Source: Planctomycetota bacterium (GTDB lineage Bacteria > Planctomycetota > PLA2). From it: DNA of 6,480 nucleotides. The notes beneath the pieces were generated by a model. That model worked only from the letters and a program-made list of their open reading frames with translations, did not search any database and was not told where the DNA came from. Both the position numbers and the translations under genes were made by a program. This document shows positions 5,640 through 6,480 of the stretch, piece by piece. The DNA lies in the NCBI GenBank assembly GCA_023150495.1, contig JAKLKT010000173.1, positions 1 through 6,480 of the forward strand, in the 5' to 3' direction. Every line of letters begins with the position of its first letter. Within the stretch, counting starts at the first letter, position 1.

Positions 5640-6480
5640 GTGAGGCGCCTCGAGATCGTCGCCATGGGCGAGCGCTACGAGATCCCGTCGTACGCGCGCA
5701 TCGACCTCGTCCCCGTGCGGGCCGAGGGCAGCTGGGTCCACGACATGGACGGGGCGCGCTACCTCGACCTCTACGGGGGCCACGCGGTCGCGATCCTCGG
5801 CCACTCGCCGGCCCGCGTCGCCGACGCGGTCGCCATGCAGGCGAGGGACCTCCTCTTCTACAGCAACATCGTCCACCTCCCCTCGCGCGCCCGCGCGGCG
5901 GAGCGGCTCTGCCGCCTCGCGCCCTGGCCGGACGCGAAGGCCTTCTTCTGCAACAGCGGCACCGAGGCGAACGAGACCGCGCTGAAGATCGCGCGCAAGG
6001 CGACCGGCCGCTCGAAGGTCGTCGCCTTCCGCGGCGGCTTCCACGGCCGCACGCTCGGCGCGCTCGCCGCGAGCGGGCTCCCGGAGTACCGCGAGCAGGC
6101 GACGCTCTTCCCCGAGGACCTGTATCGCTTCCTCGAGATCAACGCGAGCGACCTCTCCGCGATCGACGCGACCGTGGCCGCGGTGATCGTCGAGCCGATC
6201 CAGTCGATGGGCGGCGTCCGGAGCCTGACGCGGCAGTTCGCGCACGCGCTGCGCCGCCGCTGCGACGAGGTGGGCGCGATGCTCGTCTTCGACGAGGTCC
6301 AGACCGCGCCCGCGCGGACCGGCCACTGGTTCGCGGGCGGGCTCTGGGACATGGAGCCGCACATGATCACGACCGCGAAGGGCATCGCCGCGGGATTCCC
6401 GACGGGCGTCGTCCTCGCGCAGGGATCGGTCGCCCAGACGGTCAGGACCGGCGACCAGGGCACGACCTTCGGCGGGGGCC
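5640..6480 (+). CDS. argD: Acylornithine aminotransferase, 3' end outside window
   Basis: PLP-dependent class III aminotransferase that converts the N-acylglutamate semialdehyde made by ArgC into N-acylornithine, using glutamate. 280 codons are visible of a usual length near 380-400. Motifs: YLDLYGGHAVAILGH (41-55), the PLP phosphate-binding NSGTEANETALKIAR (105-119), FHGRTLGALAASG (134-146), VEPIQSMGG (184-192), FDEVQTAPARTG (217-228) with D218 expected to hold the pyridine nitrogen, and TTAKGIAAGFPTG (244-256) with K247 as the expected Schiff-base lysine. DLYGGHAV instead of D-x-x-x-GIAV follows the Bacteroidetes-type ArgD. The loop TAPARTG differs from the usual TGxGRTG. I chose GTG 5640 for its upstream purine tract; ATG 5664 (codon 9) is a possible alternative because many ArgD proteins begin near there. 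Acetyl versus succinyl substrate cannot be decided. Related class III aminotransferases are unlikely given argC directly upstream. Confidence 0.93.
   Translation, partial: MRRLEIVAMGERYEIPSYARIDLVPVRAEGSWVHDMDGARYLDLYGGHAVAILGHSPARVADAVAMQARDLLFYSNIVHLPSRARAAERLCRLAPWPDAKAFFCNSGTEANETALKIARKATGRSKVVAFRGGFHGRTLGALAASGLPEYREQATLFPEDLYRFLEINASDLSAIDATVAAVIVEPIQSMGGVRSLTRQFAHALRRRCDEVGAMLVFDEVQTAPARTGHWFAGGLWDMEPHMITTAKGIAAGFPTGVVLAQGSVAQTVRTGDQGTTFGGG

Noticed and set aside
4478..6463. Long minus-strand open frames opposite argC and argD
   Set aside because: Low-complexity antisense shadows with no recognisable domain; the plus strand encodes complete enzyme motifs across the same stretch.

Overview
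The window comes from a very GC-rich bacterium (about 70% GC by eye; third codon positions almost all G or C). It holds five tightly packed genes or gene fragments in two divergent transcription units, separated by one control region of about 95 bp. There are no RNA genes, insertion sequences, CRISPR arrays or gene-free stretches over 300 bp. The organism cannot be named from this sequence. The mix of a NatB-type permease that seems to run into a CPBP protease domain and arginine enzymes with motifs I associate with Bacteroidetes, at this GC content, would fit an Acidobacteriota-like or similar soil/sediment lineage. That is a guess.

Left arm, minus strand (1-2271): a two-gene ABC exporter of the NatAB kind. 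natA (2271 to 1534) is the ATPase and overlaps natB by ATGA. natB (from 1537, running off the left edge) is the ABC-2 type permease. Its reading frame is broken near 1206-1211 by an apparent one-base loss in a run of six G (minus strand). Before and after that point the protein is clearly one permease. The last residues before the window edge look like the start of a fused CPBP intramembrane protease domain.

Middle (2272-2367): the divergent control region. It has a plausible extended -10 promoter for the arginine operon, a strong ribosome binding site for argG, and a perfect 7-bp inverted repeat directly beside the natA start codon.

Right arm, plus strand (2368-6480): an arginine biosynthesis operon, argG - unknown P-loop gene - argC - argD (argD runs off the right edge). 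The first three genes overlap by TTGA and ATGA, and argD follows after 22 bp. ArgC and ArgD act in the middle of the pathway (acylglutamyl phosphate to semialdehyde to acylornithine). ArgG acts near the end (citrulline to argininosuccinate). All three carry sequence features I associate with the Bacteroidetes-type arginine enzymes, so the acyl group on the intermediates (acetyl or succinyl) is open.

The most interesting item is the 341-residue protein between argG and argC. It has an N-terminal beta-rich domain and a C-terminal P-loop domain with a GTCMNSGKT Walker A, arranged somewhat like BioD/CobB/MobB-type enzymes. It is locked into the operon by overlaps on both sides, and I know of no described role for such a protein in arginine synthesis.
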